Assembly: GCA_014885115.2 (NCBI GenBank)
Contig: WKLE02003869.1
Span: 1 to 19,849 of the forward strand
Direction of reading: 5' to 3'
Source: Asterionellopsis glacialis
Taxonomy: Eukaryota; Bacillariophyta; Plagiogrammaphyceae; Rhaphoneidales; Asterionellopsidaceae
Length of the DNA: 19,849 nucleotides
Positions 9,772-19,012 of this stretch are shown one piece after another. Position numbers and translations under genes: made by a program. Position 1 is the first letter of the stretch. Each line of letters starts with the position of its first letter. Under the pieces are notes generated by a model. That model was not told where the DNA came from and searched no databases. It saw nothing but the letters and a program-made list of their open reading frames with translations.

Positions 9772-11769
9772 CTAGAATTCTATAGTTGCACGCCGAGGCT
9801 GTCTAATCCTTGCTGGGCTATGCGTTACATCTTTTTCGTTGGCCCTTTGGATGCCCATGTGATCCTTGGATGTAGTAGTAGGACTACAACATCTTTTTGA
9901 AGTAATGTTTCTCCGTAGATCTCTTAAACTGCTCATGTTTGAAATGCTGATATAAAAACTTCTTTTCAGGTCTTCTTTTGGATGACGATGACTCGAATAG
10001 TTAATTTCTTCTGCAAGTCCATTTGTGACACTCCGTAGGGATCCCCACGATAGGTTTCCCCATGATGGCATCTTATGAAAGCTTTTACTTCGCTGTTGAG
10101 ATGTGTAAGTTTGAGTGATATAACAATCTTCCGATTTTTCATCAACGCCTCCAGACAAATCAAAGGATGTGTCTTGCAACAAGTTTCGATACGAAGTCTC
10201 TCCTTCTTTTGATCGTTTTGTATCAACTTTATAAACAACGCGGTTGTTGTTGCTACTGTTACTGTTGATATTATTAGCTGAAACATTATCACCTACCATC
10301 AATGTTTGAATGTACATGAAATCAATCATTTCACGCAAGGGAATATTGACTTCTTTGGCATATTTAACAAGGATAGTTTCGAATTCTTCCATAGTTATTG
10401 CTTTATCAACTTTGCTAAGTTCATTTTGTTTCAAGGATGACAATGTTGGTGACATTCCTTCATCACCCAACTGTTTCACATCGTGATATTTGCGTAATCC
10501 CGCAAACAAATCTGCCATTTCTAATTCACGATCGTGATTGCTATCCCAAATATTAAACAAACGTTCAATAAACTGCTGATCCTTCAGCTTAAGGTTCGGA
10601 CCACCAGCTTCTGGACTGCTATAACCATTGTTATTTTTTTCTGTTGGTGTAGTGATGGGGTCATCACCAATACTACGCCATGATGTACGTTCCCACTGCC
10701 GTTTCATGGCAGAAGAGTTTATATTTATGTAGTCGCCACTTCCACTGACTGCTGTTGATGAAAGATGAATAGTCAACATATTAGCTATACTATCTATCGA
10801 AACATCGGAGGGTGAGGCAGTTTGCACCTTCGTTACAAATTCAAGAAATTGTGGAAATTTAAACTGTTGTGATTCTTCATTTTTGTTATTGGCGGCAAAT
10901 AGCAATTTAACAAATTCCTGATCCATTCCCTTTGTCAAGGGTACCATTGCATGGACGATAGATCGGAATTCAACTGACCCTGTACAACCACCTTCCGTCA
11001 TGCTGTCAATTAGTGCAAACACAACTAACAACCGCGCCCTTTCATATTGAGTCATTTTGCTCCTGTTGTGATTGCTTTTTGTTTCTGTTGGGAATGTTTC
11101 CGTTGGGAATGTGGATTTGTCCATAGTTTCATTTATGATAAAACTACCATCATATGAGGATGTGATTTCTACAATAAGAAAATGTGCAACATCATCCGGT
11201 GATCGGTTTAAAAATGATGCAATAGAATCGATAAATGAGCAAAAATCATTGAAAGTGAGATTGCCATCACCGTCGCTGTCGTTCGCTGCCATGGTGAGTT
11301 TAGCAGCTTTGGTGGCTTCTTCAAATGATGAATTGGAACCCTGAATGAGCTGTAAAATCTTTGCAAGCTCGAAGGCTGACACGCCCTTCGAGTTGTCGAG
11401 GTCAACAAGATCAAAAACCATTTCTAATTTGAACTTGGTCTCCATTTTCAAAAGTTGTTTGTGTAGTTCCAATTGTGCCTTTTGCTGAATAGCTCTTAGT
11501 TCGGCCTCTTGGAAGGTCAAATCTCGAAAAATTTCACTAAATTTGTCCCTGGTTCTTTGTTTGCTTTTCATGGATTCAATGGATACAATAGCTACCTCGG
11601 CTGCACGTCTCGTTGCCATCAAGTATGTACTTGTTTCTAGGACACCTCGTTCTCCTTTTTCATTATAGTTGCGATGATTGTGATGCTGTTTCTGAAGCAC
11701 TGGTGTACTTGAAGAAATGTCACTATCACTTGAGACACTGCCAGTACTCAATTGTGTTTGAAACGGCAT
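9772..11769 (-). CDS. EF-hand calcium-binding protein, 665 aa
   Basis: Likely a calcium sensor or calcium-regulated adaptor; no enzymatic domain is visible. It is one exon starting at an ATG in good context (CATCATGCC). Residues ~56-112 are predicted helical and charged (MKSKQRTRDKFSEI... QKAQLELHKQLL), leading into the first EF-hand. Loops seen: 123-134 DLDNSKGVSAFE (Gly shifted by one, so imperfect); 164-175 DSDGDGNLTFND (all metal ligands present, Asp at position 12); a degenerate helix-loop-helix near 254-270; and 409-420 DSNHDRELEMAD (ligands at 1, 3, 5 and 12, Arg for Gly at 6). A further EF-like half near 444-468 contains TMEEF. A small duplication, FPTETFPTET, lies at ~221-230. The C-terminal ~180 residues are S/N/R-rich and probably disordered, with a repeated SWGNLSWGSLRS segment. 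No membrane segment or signal peptide is seen. The specific family is not recognised. Confidence 0.88.
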   Translation of the reverse strand: MPFQTQLSTGSVSSDSDISSSTPVLQKQHHNHRNYNEKGERGVLETSTYLMATRRAAEVAIVSIESMKSKQRTRDKFSEIFRDLTFQEAELRAIQQKAQLELHKQLLKMETKFKLEMVFDLVDLDNSKGVSAFELAKILQLIQGSNSSFEEATKAAKLTMAANDSDGDGNLTFNDFCSFIDSIASFLNRSPDDVAHFLIVEITSSYDGSFIINETMDKSTFPTETFPTETKSNHNRSKMTQYERARLLVVFALIDSMTEGGCTGSVEFRSIVHAMVPLTKGMDQEFVKLLFAANNKNEESQQFKFPQFLEFVTKVQTASPSDVSIDSIANMLTIHLSSTAVSGSGDYININSSAMKRQWERTSWRSIGDDPITTPTEKNNNGYSSPEAGGPNLKLKDQQFIERLFNIWDSNHDRELEMADLFAGLRKYHDVKQLGDEGMSPTLSSLKQNELSKVDKAITMEEFETILVKYAKEVNIPLREMIDFMYIQTLMVGDNVSANNINSNSSNNNRVVYKVDTKRSKEGETSYRNLLQDTSFDLSGGVDEKSEDCYITQTYTSQQRSKSFHKMPSWGNLSWGSLRSVTNGLAEEINYSSHRHPKEDLKRSFYISISNMSSLRDLRRNITSKRCCSPTTTSKDHMGIQRANEKDVTHSPARIRQPRRATIEF

Positions 11770-12760
11770 GATGAAGAACTGTTATGTTTTCGATATGAAG
11801 TAGAAACTAACTGGTGTTTCCTGCGTCTCGTTTCTCTGATTCCTCTTCAATGTTGTTTCAATAGATGGTGTTTCGTTTAGAATTCGTAGGGACAGATGAG
11901 GACACCTTTGATGTGACTTCTTTCTGCAGAGTGGACCACACTCACTTGCTTGTGAACCTTCCACTATTTCGCTACAGAAATAAGCAATAAGATCAATAAA
12001 ATCCCTTATTTTTAAAAAGAAGATTTTGTGTTGTCAGGTTTCTGTGATATTCCTCCTTGAAGGTCACTTTTTTCTTTTTTCTACATACCCTTTTGGTACT
12101 TAGGACATTATATGTGATAGGAGATAGGAGCCCTTATTTGATTCTTTGCTGTTCTTATCCCACTGCTAATGTACCCTGTCGGAGAAATCCGGAGGAAGGC
12201 ATTATCGTTACTTCTTAGTAGATACAAGCCAAGGAAGTGCGACGTAAGAGAGTTTTTCATGTAACCTTTCACAAGGGGCACAAGTACCTATTATTTATGC
12301 CCCAGTGTCCTTTATGTGTAAATGCATCATTTATGCCCTCATGGATTTAACGTCTTTCTTCCTTTGTTAAACTATACAAAGTGACTTGCCATATACTTGT
12401 ATAACAAATTTTGTTGTCTGGACTTCAAAATCTTATGTGTATTCTATCACATAAAGACACATATTAAGACAAGAATTATGGATATAAGCTTTTGGAGTAT
12501 CGCTTCAACACAGATTTTATAGGGCATAATTATAAAAGTAGGTACCATACCTGTACGTCATCCGAATTTCAGAGCGTCATGATAATCATCCAGAACATTA
12601 GACTTCAGTAAATCATAAAATCCAAGATATTTCGTAATGACAAGTTCCATGACATGACCTGCATTCACAATTCGAGTACCAGTGATATTCAAAAATGTAA
12701 GTTTTCTTTTTCTTACCTAAATTATGTGTGTATGCAAGTGATTCCTGGAATTTTATAATA
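11770..12760. other. Spacer: EF-hand 5' flank and methyltransferase 3' flank
   Basis: Both flanking genes are on the minus strand, so this should hold the EF-hand promoter and leader (left part) and the methyltransferase 3' UTR (right part). A 60-codon frame at 11782-11964 lacks an ATG and is not annotated. Near 12559-12811 there are several splice-like signals, described separately. Otherwise nothing is recognised. Confidence 0.55.
12558..12744 (-). other. Possible alternative 3' exons of the methyltransferase
   Basis: Beyond the methyltransferase stop, the minus strand shows an acceptor attccag, a 28-nt block (12744-12717), a strong GTAAGA donor, a 58-nt candidate intron ending tgcag, and a 101-nt block (12658-12558) ending in TGA. 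Spliced from CAA|GTATCC at 12811, these join in frame to give ESLAYTHNLG then HVMELVITKYLGFYDLL... as an alternative C-terminus. The simple stop at 12761 remains the preferred model because the sequence before it fits the family's strand-rich end. The signals may instead mark 3' UTR introns. Confidence 0.25.
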
Positions 12761-14314
12761 TTAATCATTTCCAAAATGCGTAGCAATAAATCCTTGGCGT
12801 AAAATGGATACTTGACAGTTCCAGAATTTACATTGCTTTCGTTCATATGGCATCAAGGCATTGCGATATATTGTATTCCAAGGGTCGCCATGACTTAAAA
12901 AGCATTTGTTGTAACCAAATGCAAATGGGTACAATGGTTTAGGATTAGCTTGATGATGATGATGACTTTGCTTTGGTGTAGCTATCACATTATGCAAAGC
13001 TGGCGGCAAAACTGATAATGATGATGATTTAATTAAATATTGTAAAAGACCACTTGTCACTCCAGGCCAATCTGGATTCAATGCATCATCCAATACAACA
13101 ATTCCTCCATCCGCAACAAGACATTCACTGGCTAACGTTAAATCCGATATAACAGCTTCTTCTGTATGACTTCCATCAATACTGAAAAATCTTACATGTT
13201 GAACATTATTGCTTTGACTCGCCTGACTATTGTGATTGCTACTGCAATTATCTTTTAGAGTAGCATTATACTTTGTGTTGTTTTTTGACACAGCATGGAG
13301 TATATCATATTTATCAAGCATGGTAGAATCAGCATGTAAAGCTACAATTCTTGCATGGTTGTATCTTGTTGTTGTGTCATTTCCCTCCTCCTTTGTTGTA
13401 GAAAAAGAAGACAAGGAAGCTTTTGGAACCAATGAGTTTCGTACGTGTGGTTGTTTTTCGTCATCATTTTCGTTATACGAAAGGAACTTTTGTTGCTCTA
13501 TATTCTGAAATCCATGAGATTTTAAATTTTGTTGAAATTGTATCCAATTACCTTTTCCCGAAGAATCTTGATTGTATTGTTGTGAATCAAAACAATCAAT
13601 AGCAAGTGCAGTTTCCTCCATCATATGCATCATCATGGTTGTTGTCGGTTCGTCTTGGTGGTGCTGTTGAACTTCTTGTGTTGGTGTTGAAAAGGATGGA
13701 GTCGATAATGATGATTGTTGCGAAATTCCTACAATTGGTTGTTGTTGTTGTTGCTGCTGTTGTTGTTGTGTAGTAGTAGTAGTAGTAGAAGGAGGAGGAG
13801 TGGTAATCATCTCGACAAGTGGTAAAAAGGATCGTCCATGGTATACACCAATTTCAGCTACATTTCCTACTATACGATTCGATCGTTGCACCTTGTGAAG
13901 AGTACGATACACATCCAGTAGTTGTGGTTCAAAGAATCCTGGTATCTTTTCAATTGCTTCATATGTCAAGAATCGAAAGGAGGAGGATGTTGATCCATCA
14001 CTGTCACCATCATGGTCATCATTCGTTTTTGTTTGGTTATTATCATATTGATCTTGTTCCAATAATGCCTTTGTATGTCTCGTTATAGCTGCTTGACGTC
14101 GTTTTTTGGTTTCGAGTGGTTCATGTTGGCCGTCATGATCACTACTGTTGTTATCTGCATAATAATTGCCACATGATGATGACTTGGAAGAAAACGACGA
14201 AACTATTTTATTTCTCCATTGGTTGCTACAATAATGTTGGCGTCTCCTTGAAATAGTGTTCAAATAGGAATAGGAATGCTGTGGTAGTAGTGGATACTTG
14301 AACATACATTGCAT
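12761..14314 (-). CDS. Class I SAM-dependent methyltransferase (Methyltransf_24-like)
   Basis: Predicted to transfer a methyl group from S-adenosylmethionine; the substrate is unknown. I start at the first in-frame ATG (14314), giving 517 aa, although the frame stays open upstream without an ATG. The first ~50 residues have many R/K/S/Q and no D or E, typical of a mitochondrial or plastid presequence. SAM-binding motif I is NVAEIGVYHGRSF (~151-163), followed by ALAIDCFD (~236-243), IVALHADS (~323-330), FFSIDGSHTEEAV (~376-388) and VVLDDALNPDWPGVTSGLL (~406-424), the last two matching the Methyltransf_24 pattern of ID-G-H and LDD. Low-complexity inserts separate the motifs: a T6-Q10 run (~177-192) plus Q/H/S-rich sequence after motif I, and N/S-rich stretches before the ID-G-H motif. 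The C-terminus CKFWNCQVSILRQGFIATHF looks like the closing strands of the domain. Confidence 0.85.
   Translation of the reverse strand: MQCMFKYPLLPQHSYSYLNTISRRRQHYCSNQWRNKIVSSFSSKSSSCGNYYADNNSSDHDGQHEPLETKKRRQAAITRHTKALLEQDQYDNNQTKTNDDHDGDSDGSTSSSFRFLTYEAIEKIPGFFEPQLLDVYRTLHKVQRSNRIVGNVAEIGVYHGRSFLPLVEMITTPPPSTTTTTTQQQQQQQQQQPIVGISQQSSLSTPSFSTPTQEVQQHHQDEPTTTMMMHMMEETALAIDCFDSQQYNQDSSGKGNWIQFQQNLKSHGFQNIEQQKFLSYNENDDEKQPHVRNSLVPKASLSSFSTTKEEGNDTTTRYNHARIVALHADSTMLDKYDILHAVSKNNTKYNATLKDNCSSNHNSQASQSNNVQHVRFFSIDGSHTEEAVISDLTLASECLVADGGIVVLDDALNPDWPGVTSGLLQYLIKSSSLSVLPPALHNVIATPKQSHHHHQANPKPLYPFAFGYNKCFLSHGDPWNTIYRNALMPYERKQCKFWNCQVSILRQGFIATHFGND
13736..13800. repeat. Trinucleotide repeat tract (CAA/CAG and ACT on the coding strand)
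   Basis: On the plus strand the run reads (GTT)n/(GCT) followed by (GTA)n and GGAGGAGGAG. In the minus-strand methyltransferase it encodes ten Gln, six Thr and flanking Pro/Ser. It lies in the loop after SAM motif I, where length changes would be tolerated. Such tracts vary in length by replication slippage. Confidence 0.85.
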
Positions 14315-15196
14315 GATGGATGTGTTTTTCAAGTCCAAAGTTGGTGGAGTCGCACCAGTACCATGATTGTTCCTTCTTCTCTCTCTTAGAGGAGAGAACA
14401 ATAAAGCTGCAATGCAAGACTGGATGAAATCAGTAAGAAATTCACATATATTTTTTCGAAAAAAAAAAGAGAGAGAACGAACGGCAAGAGGTTAACGGTT
14501 TGTAACGGTTTTGTCATCTACACGAGTGAACCATTTATCTTTTACACATGAATGGATGGTATAAACTGATACTTGATATATATTGAACGCAATATTTCTA
14601 CCAATGCAGACGATTCATTTTCTTGATTATCGGCATTTTGTTTCGACAGAGTTGTTTAACTACCATGGTATGGAAAATCATATAAGATTGAGTGTGTTTA
14701 TGACAGAAATTTCTACGAGAATTGTTTTTGTGACAGTTAGGAAACTGAATTTTCTCTACTTATTTAGCGATATCAGAATGATAACACAAAGTAGAATCTA
14801 GACTACAAATCATGTTGACAAGAAAACCAAGACCGAAAACCAATAAAGGTACCGGTATTACCGGTAAGCCCGTGTCCATGCATTGCGCACCAAAGAAGCC
14901 CTACGGTTTCGTACGACAGCACCCACCATCTCGACAATTCCTTCTCTAGAGAGTAGAGTCTACATCAGAGTCAGTCCCATATCGCTCACTGACAGGGACA
15001 CTCACTACATTGCTTGTAAGCGTTTGCACGACAATATCAATAGTCGCAAGTAAAGAGACTACTTTGAAAAGGGTGTTATAAGACAACAAAGGAGAGAGAG
15101 AGAAAAAAAAAGCCTTTCGAAGCTAGAGTTGAACAACGAATATTCCTGTTACACGAATTTGAGAAAACCGAAAACAAAAACAAGAATCACACCATC
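14315..15196. promoter_or_regulatory. Divergent promoter region, methyltransferase / polyproline gene
   Basis: This interval separates two genes transcribed away from each other and should hold both promoters. The part nearest the methyltransferase (to about 14480) is open in the gene's frame without an ATG, and has a gcattgcag acceptor-like site at 14406, so a 5' exon is possible. A double TACCGGTA palindrome lies at 14850-14866. The leader of the rightward gene contains a GAGAGAGAGA-A(n) purine tract (~15092-15110). No other gene is supported. Confidence 0.55.
14850..14866. repeat. Two adjacent TACCGGTA palindromes
   Basis: TACCGGTA occurs at 14850-14857 and 14859-14866, one base apart, in the divergent promoter region. 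Each is a perfect 8-bp palindrome. Pairing of two palindromic octamers suggests a site for a dimeric DNA-binding protein, but no binding factor is known to me. Confidence 0.55.
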
Positions 15197-18100
15197 ATGT
15201 TTTCATTCATTACAGATACAACCTATGATGTGACCGAACAGTATACTCCTAAACATCCAAATCATAAACGTGGTAATAGTTGGTCAAGTGATGATGTCGT
15301 TATTGCCAGTGCAAGTGCTACGCCCAAGAATCATCAACAGTTAGCAGCCACAGTCACAGCAAACACCACAGCCTTATCAGAATCTACATTTCATCATAGT
15401 GACCAGGGAGGTGATATCAATTACGAATACACCTGTGATGATGATGATGACGGTGGTGGCGAGTTTGACTACAATGATGATCATGTCGATGAAGATGAAT
15501 TTGATTTCAGTCATTTAATGGAAACTGAACATCATTATGATGCAGAAAATGAAACCATGATGGAACATGTCAATACAGATAATGACGAAAATGAGGATAA
15601 GTACGTATTTGAACCCTACCATGATGAAGAAACCAATCGTATTGTCATGAGGTTACGAATGACCAATTTAATGAATCGTCAAAAGCAACAACAACAGAAA
15701 CAAAAACAATATCAAGTAGAACAACAACTGTATCATCCACATTATGAAGAGGAGGACTACGATAATGACGATTATTCCCATTATAATGATGATGATGATC
15801 CATCCAATGAACCACAATCTCATTATACTCCATCCACATATACGTCACCACAATTGGAATACTGGCAACAATCTCTTCTTGATGAAAATCAACAAAATAT
15901 TGTATCACCTTCTTCTACTAATGTACATTCACTTTTGCCAGCATTCCAAGAAAATCAAACCTATTCACAAGATGAAGAGGAAGAGCAGCAACAACAAAAG
16001 CATTTTCCTCATGGTGCAGAATATAGTTACAATTACGATGATGATGATGACGATGATGATGGTCATGGTCGTATTGACCATGATGATCAGAATGATCCAC
16101 ATCATTCCTTTGCTGATAATACAACTACAGTTGCACCATCCACCATATTAGAAAGTGATTTATCCTTGAATGGATATCCAACAGATCGATGGTTGACGAA
16201 CCATCATCAAACTCGAACAACTACACAATTATCACCAATGCCACCCACACCCAAAGATTACAATGAGGATGACGATAACTATGACCATGACAAAAACGAG
16301 GATCAGCAAGAAAATCAGCAGCAGCAACAAACTTCATCGAAACAGTTTTTCAACAATGATGAGAATGATTACAGCAACAATAGCAATAGTAATCATGGTT
16401 GGCATGCCAAAACCACAAAGAAACCATCACCAATTCATGAAAATCACCCTAGTCATGGTGTGATGAGCAGTACATCCAAGACAGAAATGGTGTCGTCATC
16501 GTCATCGTCGTCGTCGTCATCATTATCACCATCAACAGCATCAGCGCCGAAACAACCACAACATCATTCAAATCTTCCCATACCACCTCCACCCCCCCCT
16601 CCTCCGCCGCCACCGCCTATCTTGTGCGCATCCAGTGCTAGTGAAAGTACAGGCCATACAGCTGTAATCAAGGAACAACCAGAACAAGAAGCAAACCAAT
16701 CATCATCATCACCATCACCATTAGCTTCACCACCACCAAAGCACAACAAGATACATTCAGAACTACAAGTACAACCTCAATCACCACCATTACAGCAGCA
16801 AAAGGAACAACACCCTCAAACACAACCTTTGACACAGCAGCTGCCAGAACCACATCAATCACAAAGCAACAATAACGACAAGGACAATAAAGGTATTGAA
16901 TCAGCTTTGGAATTATATACAGATATGATCTATTCACGAAATCAATCCAATATAGATAATATTCAAAATCTAATGAAATCAGATTCTGCATTATCAGAAC
17001 GTGAAGTGAAAGCATTTTGGATGGGCTTACAGTGTTGTGTAGGACACCCTACTACGAATGGTGGTGCAGTTTCGGATAATCCAGAAATCAAGGAACGGGT
17101 ACATCCTACTAGTACTACATTGTTCCAACAATCCAAGACAGGTACTACAACTACCACTAAAAGTACAACCAGCGCCCATGGTAGTGGTAGTGGCATTTTG
17201 GAAGATAAACAATCCATGTTGAAAGCATTTGCAACTTCATCACCCTCAACAAGAACAATGGCATCACGGAAGCAACAACCACAACAACAACAACAACAAA
17301 GATACAAACAAAATGACTATTGGAAGGATGATACATTGACAAGTATATCTGTACGTAGTACAATGTCATGTCGTGAATTATCTATACAACGATTACGACG
17401 ACGTATGAAACTAAATCGAGAGGCGGCTACTTCTGCTGCTGATGCAGACAATACCACCTTGGCACCCATTGCTTCCATCAAGAACCAATCATCACCCCAA
17501 AATGACAATGCCGTGACCACTACAACAACTACTGGTGATAGTAATAGTAGCACTGTACCACAACAAGCACAACAACAACAGTCGCAAGACGAAGGGGATA
17601 CCAAGACCAGTAAGGTTGAGGAATTGTTACGTGAATTACAAGAAGCTCAAAGTCGTCAAAAACGGTTAGAGCAACAACTCGAAAAGGCAGGAATAGCGAT
17701 TGCACAAGATGTGCCATATCAAGTAGCCAAGGATCAAGTTGCCAAGATTGCACGTCAAATGCAATCGATAGGGCATTCTCAAATCAAATTAGACAATGAT
17801 CCCGTACGACAAGCACAATTACGTCAAGAATACTTTGTATTGGAACAAGAAATGGAAAAATACATGACAGCATTGGAATTAACAGATGAATACAATCAAG
17901 AACAAATGGGGGCAGAATTAAAGTGGGACGAAGACAATAAAGCTGATAATTTGGCAGCGTTACAAAAGGTATGGGATCATATGCCAGTAAATATTCGTTT
18001 ACGATCCATCGAGGAATGGACAACGACACGTACGCCGTCCGGGCGGTACTTACCCAAACATTTTTGTGTCAAGTTTGTTCGTACAAACATTTTGACATTG

Positions 18101-19012
18101 CTACGAATTGATCCAGAACAAATACGTAAATCACACCCATGTCATTTAGAACAATTCCGTGTGACTGGAATGACTTTGACGGAACGTCGTGCAATGGAAG
18201 CCTATCTACAACCGATTGCATACAAATATTGGAGAGATTCCACAGATATATTGACTAAACGGAAATGGAATTGGTACAATATGTTGCGTCAAAACTTCAA
18301 AAGTCATTTGGCAGGATACACTCATCATGTTCAAAAGTATAATCCGTCCAAAGATGATGATGAAAATGATGCTGACAATAGTGAAGAGAAGAAAAGTGCT
18401 GCACCTACAATTGAGATTACTACATGTTCATGTCCACTTTTGGGTTTACAATGTCCTGTACGATCGAATCAGAAATTGAATTATTTTGCAGAAGAGTATG
18501 GTTATCCATGTGATCCAAATAATCCACAGTATGAATCATTGACTGCTCCTGTAGTTACAGCGACCAAGGTTCATGTCAAGAGCCCCAAGGCCTTGGCCAA
18601 GGGAAAATCACCCAAAACAACAAAAAAGAATATTATTGCGCAACCATCATCCGAAAAGAAAACGAGTGATCAGGATGGTACTGATGCTCCGCCTCTACCC
18701 AAGCATCGACGGAGTTTGTTAGATGAAATTTCGTCCTCCAAACTGAAATCGTCTTCTCGTAGGAAACAATCAGAATTGAATGACAAGAAGGAACCCAAAA
18801 GACTATCCCTACCAACATCATCTAATAAAAGTTTGCTGGATGAAATAGCTGCTGTCAAACGCAAATCTGCCATGCCCAAAGCACAACAAAATACGAAACC
18901 CAAGGACCAACGACCGTTGAGTCAGTCGTTACCTGCCAAACCTCATCATCCACTACCTCAAAAGAATTTCTTGGCAGAATTACAACAACGTGCTTCATTG
19001 AAAAAATCATAA
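15197..19012 (+). CDS. Large acidic/polyproline protein with conserved domain and WH2-like motifs
   Basis: Not a named family. A single exon encodes 1271 aa from an ATG in fair context. Residues 1-460 are disordered, very acidic (long D/E runs) and rich in Q, N, H and S. Twelve consecutive prolines stand at 463-474, a possible profilin or SH3/EVH1-type ligand. After another Q/P/S-rich stretch, a coiled coil occupies ~805-890 (EELLRELQEAQSRQKRLEQQ...). Residues ~915-1050 form a compact conserved-looking domain with RTPSGRYLPKHF, RTNILTLLRIDP, GMTLTERRAM and KRKWNWYNML; I recall similar blocks in uncharacterised stramenopile proteins, from memory only. A Cys cluster CSCPLLGLQC (1077-1086) follows. 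The basic C-terminus carries three WH2-like motifs: SLLDEISSSKLKS (1173), SLLDEIAAVKRKS (1212) and NFLAELQQRASLKKS ending the protein. An actin-regulatory role is inferred, not shown. Confidence 0.85.
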   Translation: MFSFITDTTYDVTEQYTPKHPNHKRGNSWSSDDVVIASASATPKNHQQLAATVTANTTALSESTFHHSDQGGDINYEYTCDDDDDGGGEFDYNDDHVDEDEFDFSHLMETEHHYDAENETMMEHVNTDNDENEDKYVFEPYHDEETNRIVMRLRMTNLMNRQKQQQQKQKQYQVEQQLYHPHYEEEDYDNDDYSHYNDDDDPSNEPQSHYTPSTYTSPQLEYWQQSLLDENQQNIVSPSSTNVHSLLPAFQENQTYSQDEEEEQQQQKHFPHGAEYSYNYDDDDDDDDGHGRIDHDDQNDPHHSFADNTTTVAPSTILESDLSLNGYPTDRWLTNHHQTRTTTQLSPMPPTPKDYNEDDDNYDHDKNEDQQENQQQQQTSSKQFFNNDENDYSNNSNSNHGWHAKTTKKPSPIHENHPSHGVMSSTSKTEMVSSSSSSSSSSLSPSTASAPKQPQHHSNLPIPPPPPPPPPPPPILCASSASESTGHTAVIKEQPEQEANQSSSSPSPLASPPPKHNKIHSELQVQPQSPPLQQQKEQHPQTQPLTQQLPEPHQSQSNNNDKDNKGIESALELYTDMIYSRNQSNIDNIQNLMKSDSALSEREVKAFWMGLQCCVGHPTTNGGAVSDNPEIKERVHPTSTTLFQQSKTGTTTTTKSTTSAHGSGSGILEDKQSMLKAFATSSPSTRTMASRKQQPQQQQQQRYKQNDYWKDDTLTSISVRSTMSCRELSIQRLRRRMKLNREAATSAADADNTTLAPIASIKNQSSPQNDNAVTTTTTTGDSNSSTVPQQAQQQQSQDEGDTKTSKVEELLRELQEAQSRQKRLEQQLEKAGIAIAQDVPYQVAKDQVAKIARQMQSIGHSQIKLDNDPVRQAQLRQEYFVLEQEMEKYMTALELTDEYNQEQMGAELKWDEDNKADNLAALQKVWDHMPVNIRLRSIEEWTTTRTPSGRYLPKHFCVKFVRTNILTLLRIDPEQIRKSHPCHLEQFRVTGMTLTERRAMEAYLQPIAYKYWRDSTDILTKRKWNWYNMLRQNFKSHLAGYTHHVQKYNPSKDDDENDADNSEEKKSAAPTIEITTCSCPLLGLQCPVRSNQKLNYFAEEYGYPCDPNNPQYESLTAPVVTATKVHVKSPKALAKGKSPKTTKKNIIAQPSSEKKTSDQDGTDAPPLPKHRRSLLDEISSSKLKSSSRRKQSELNDKKEPKRLSLPTSSNKSLLDEIAAVKRKSAMPKAQQNTKPKDQRPLSQSLPAKPHHPLPQKNFLAELQQRASLKKS
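16037..16060 (+). repeat. GAT/GAC repeat encoding an aspartate run
   Basis: Eight consecutive GAT or GAC codons encode an uninterrupted Asp run in the acidic N-terminal region. Similar runs occur near 15439 and 15787, and a TCG/TCA serine run near 16490-16525. They illustrate how the disordered part of this gene is built from trinucleotide repeats. Confidence 0.8.

Noticed and set aside
11782..11964. 60-codon frame ending 12 bases before the EF-hand start codon
   Set aside because: It begins at GTG rather than ATG and has no recognisable character; more likely 5' leader sequence than a uORF or exon.
14315..14401. Starting the methyltransferase at 14401
   Set aside because: The codon there is TTG; the first ATG in frame is at 14314, and that start yields a good organelle presequence.
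14583..14801. 72-codon plus-strand frame in the divergent promoter region
   Set aside because: No protein-like composition or supporting signals; it lies within AT-rich promoter sequence.
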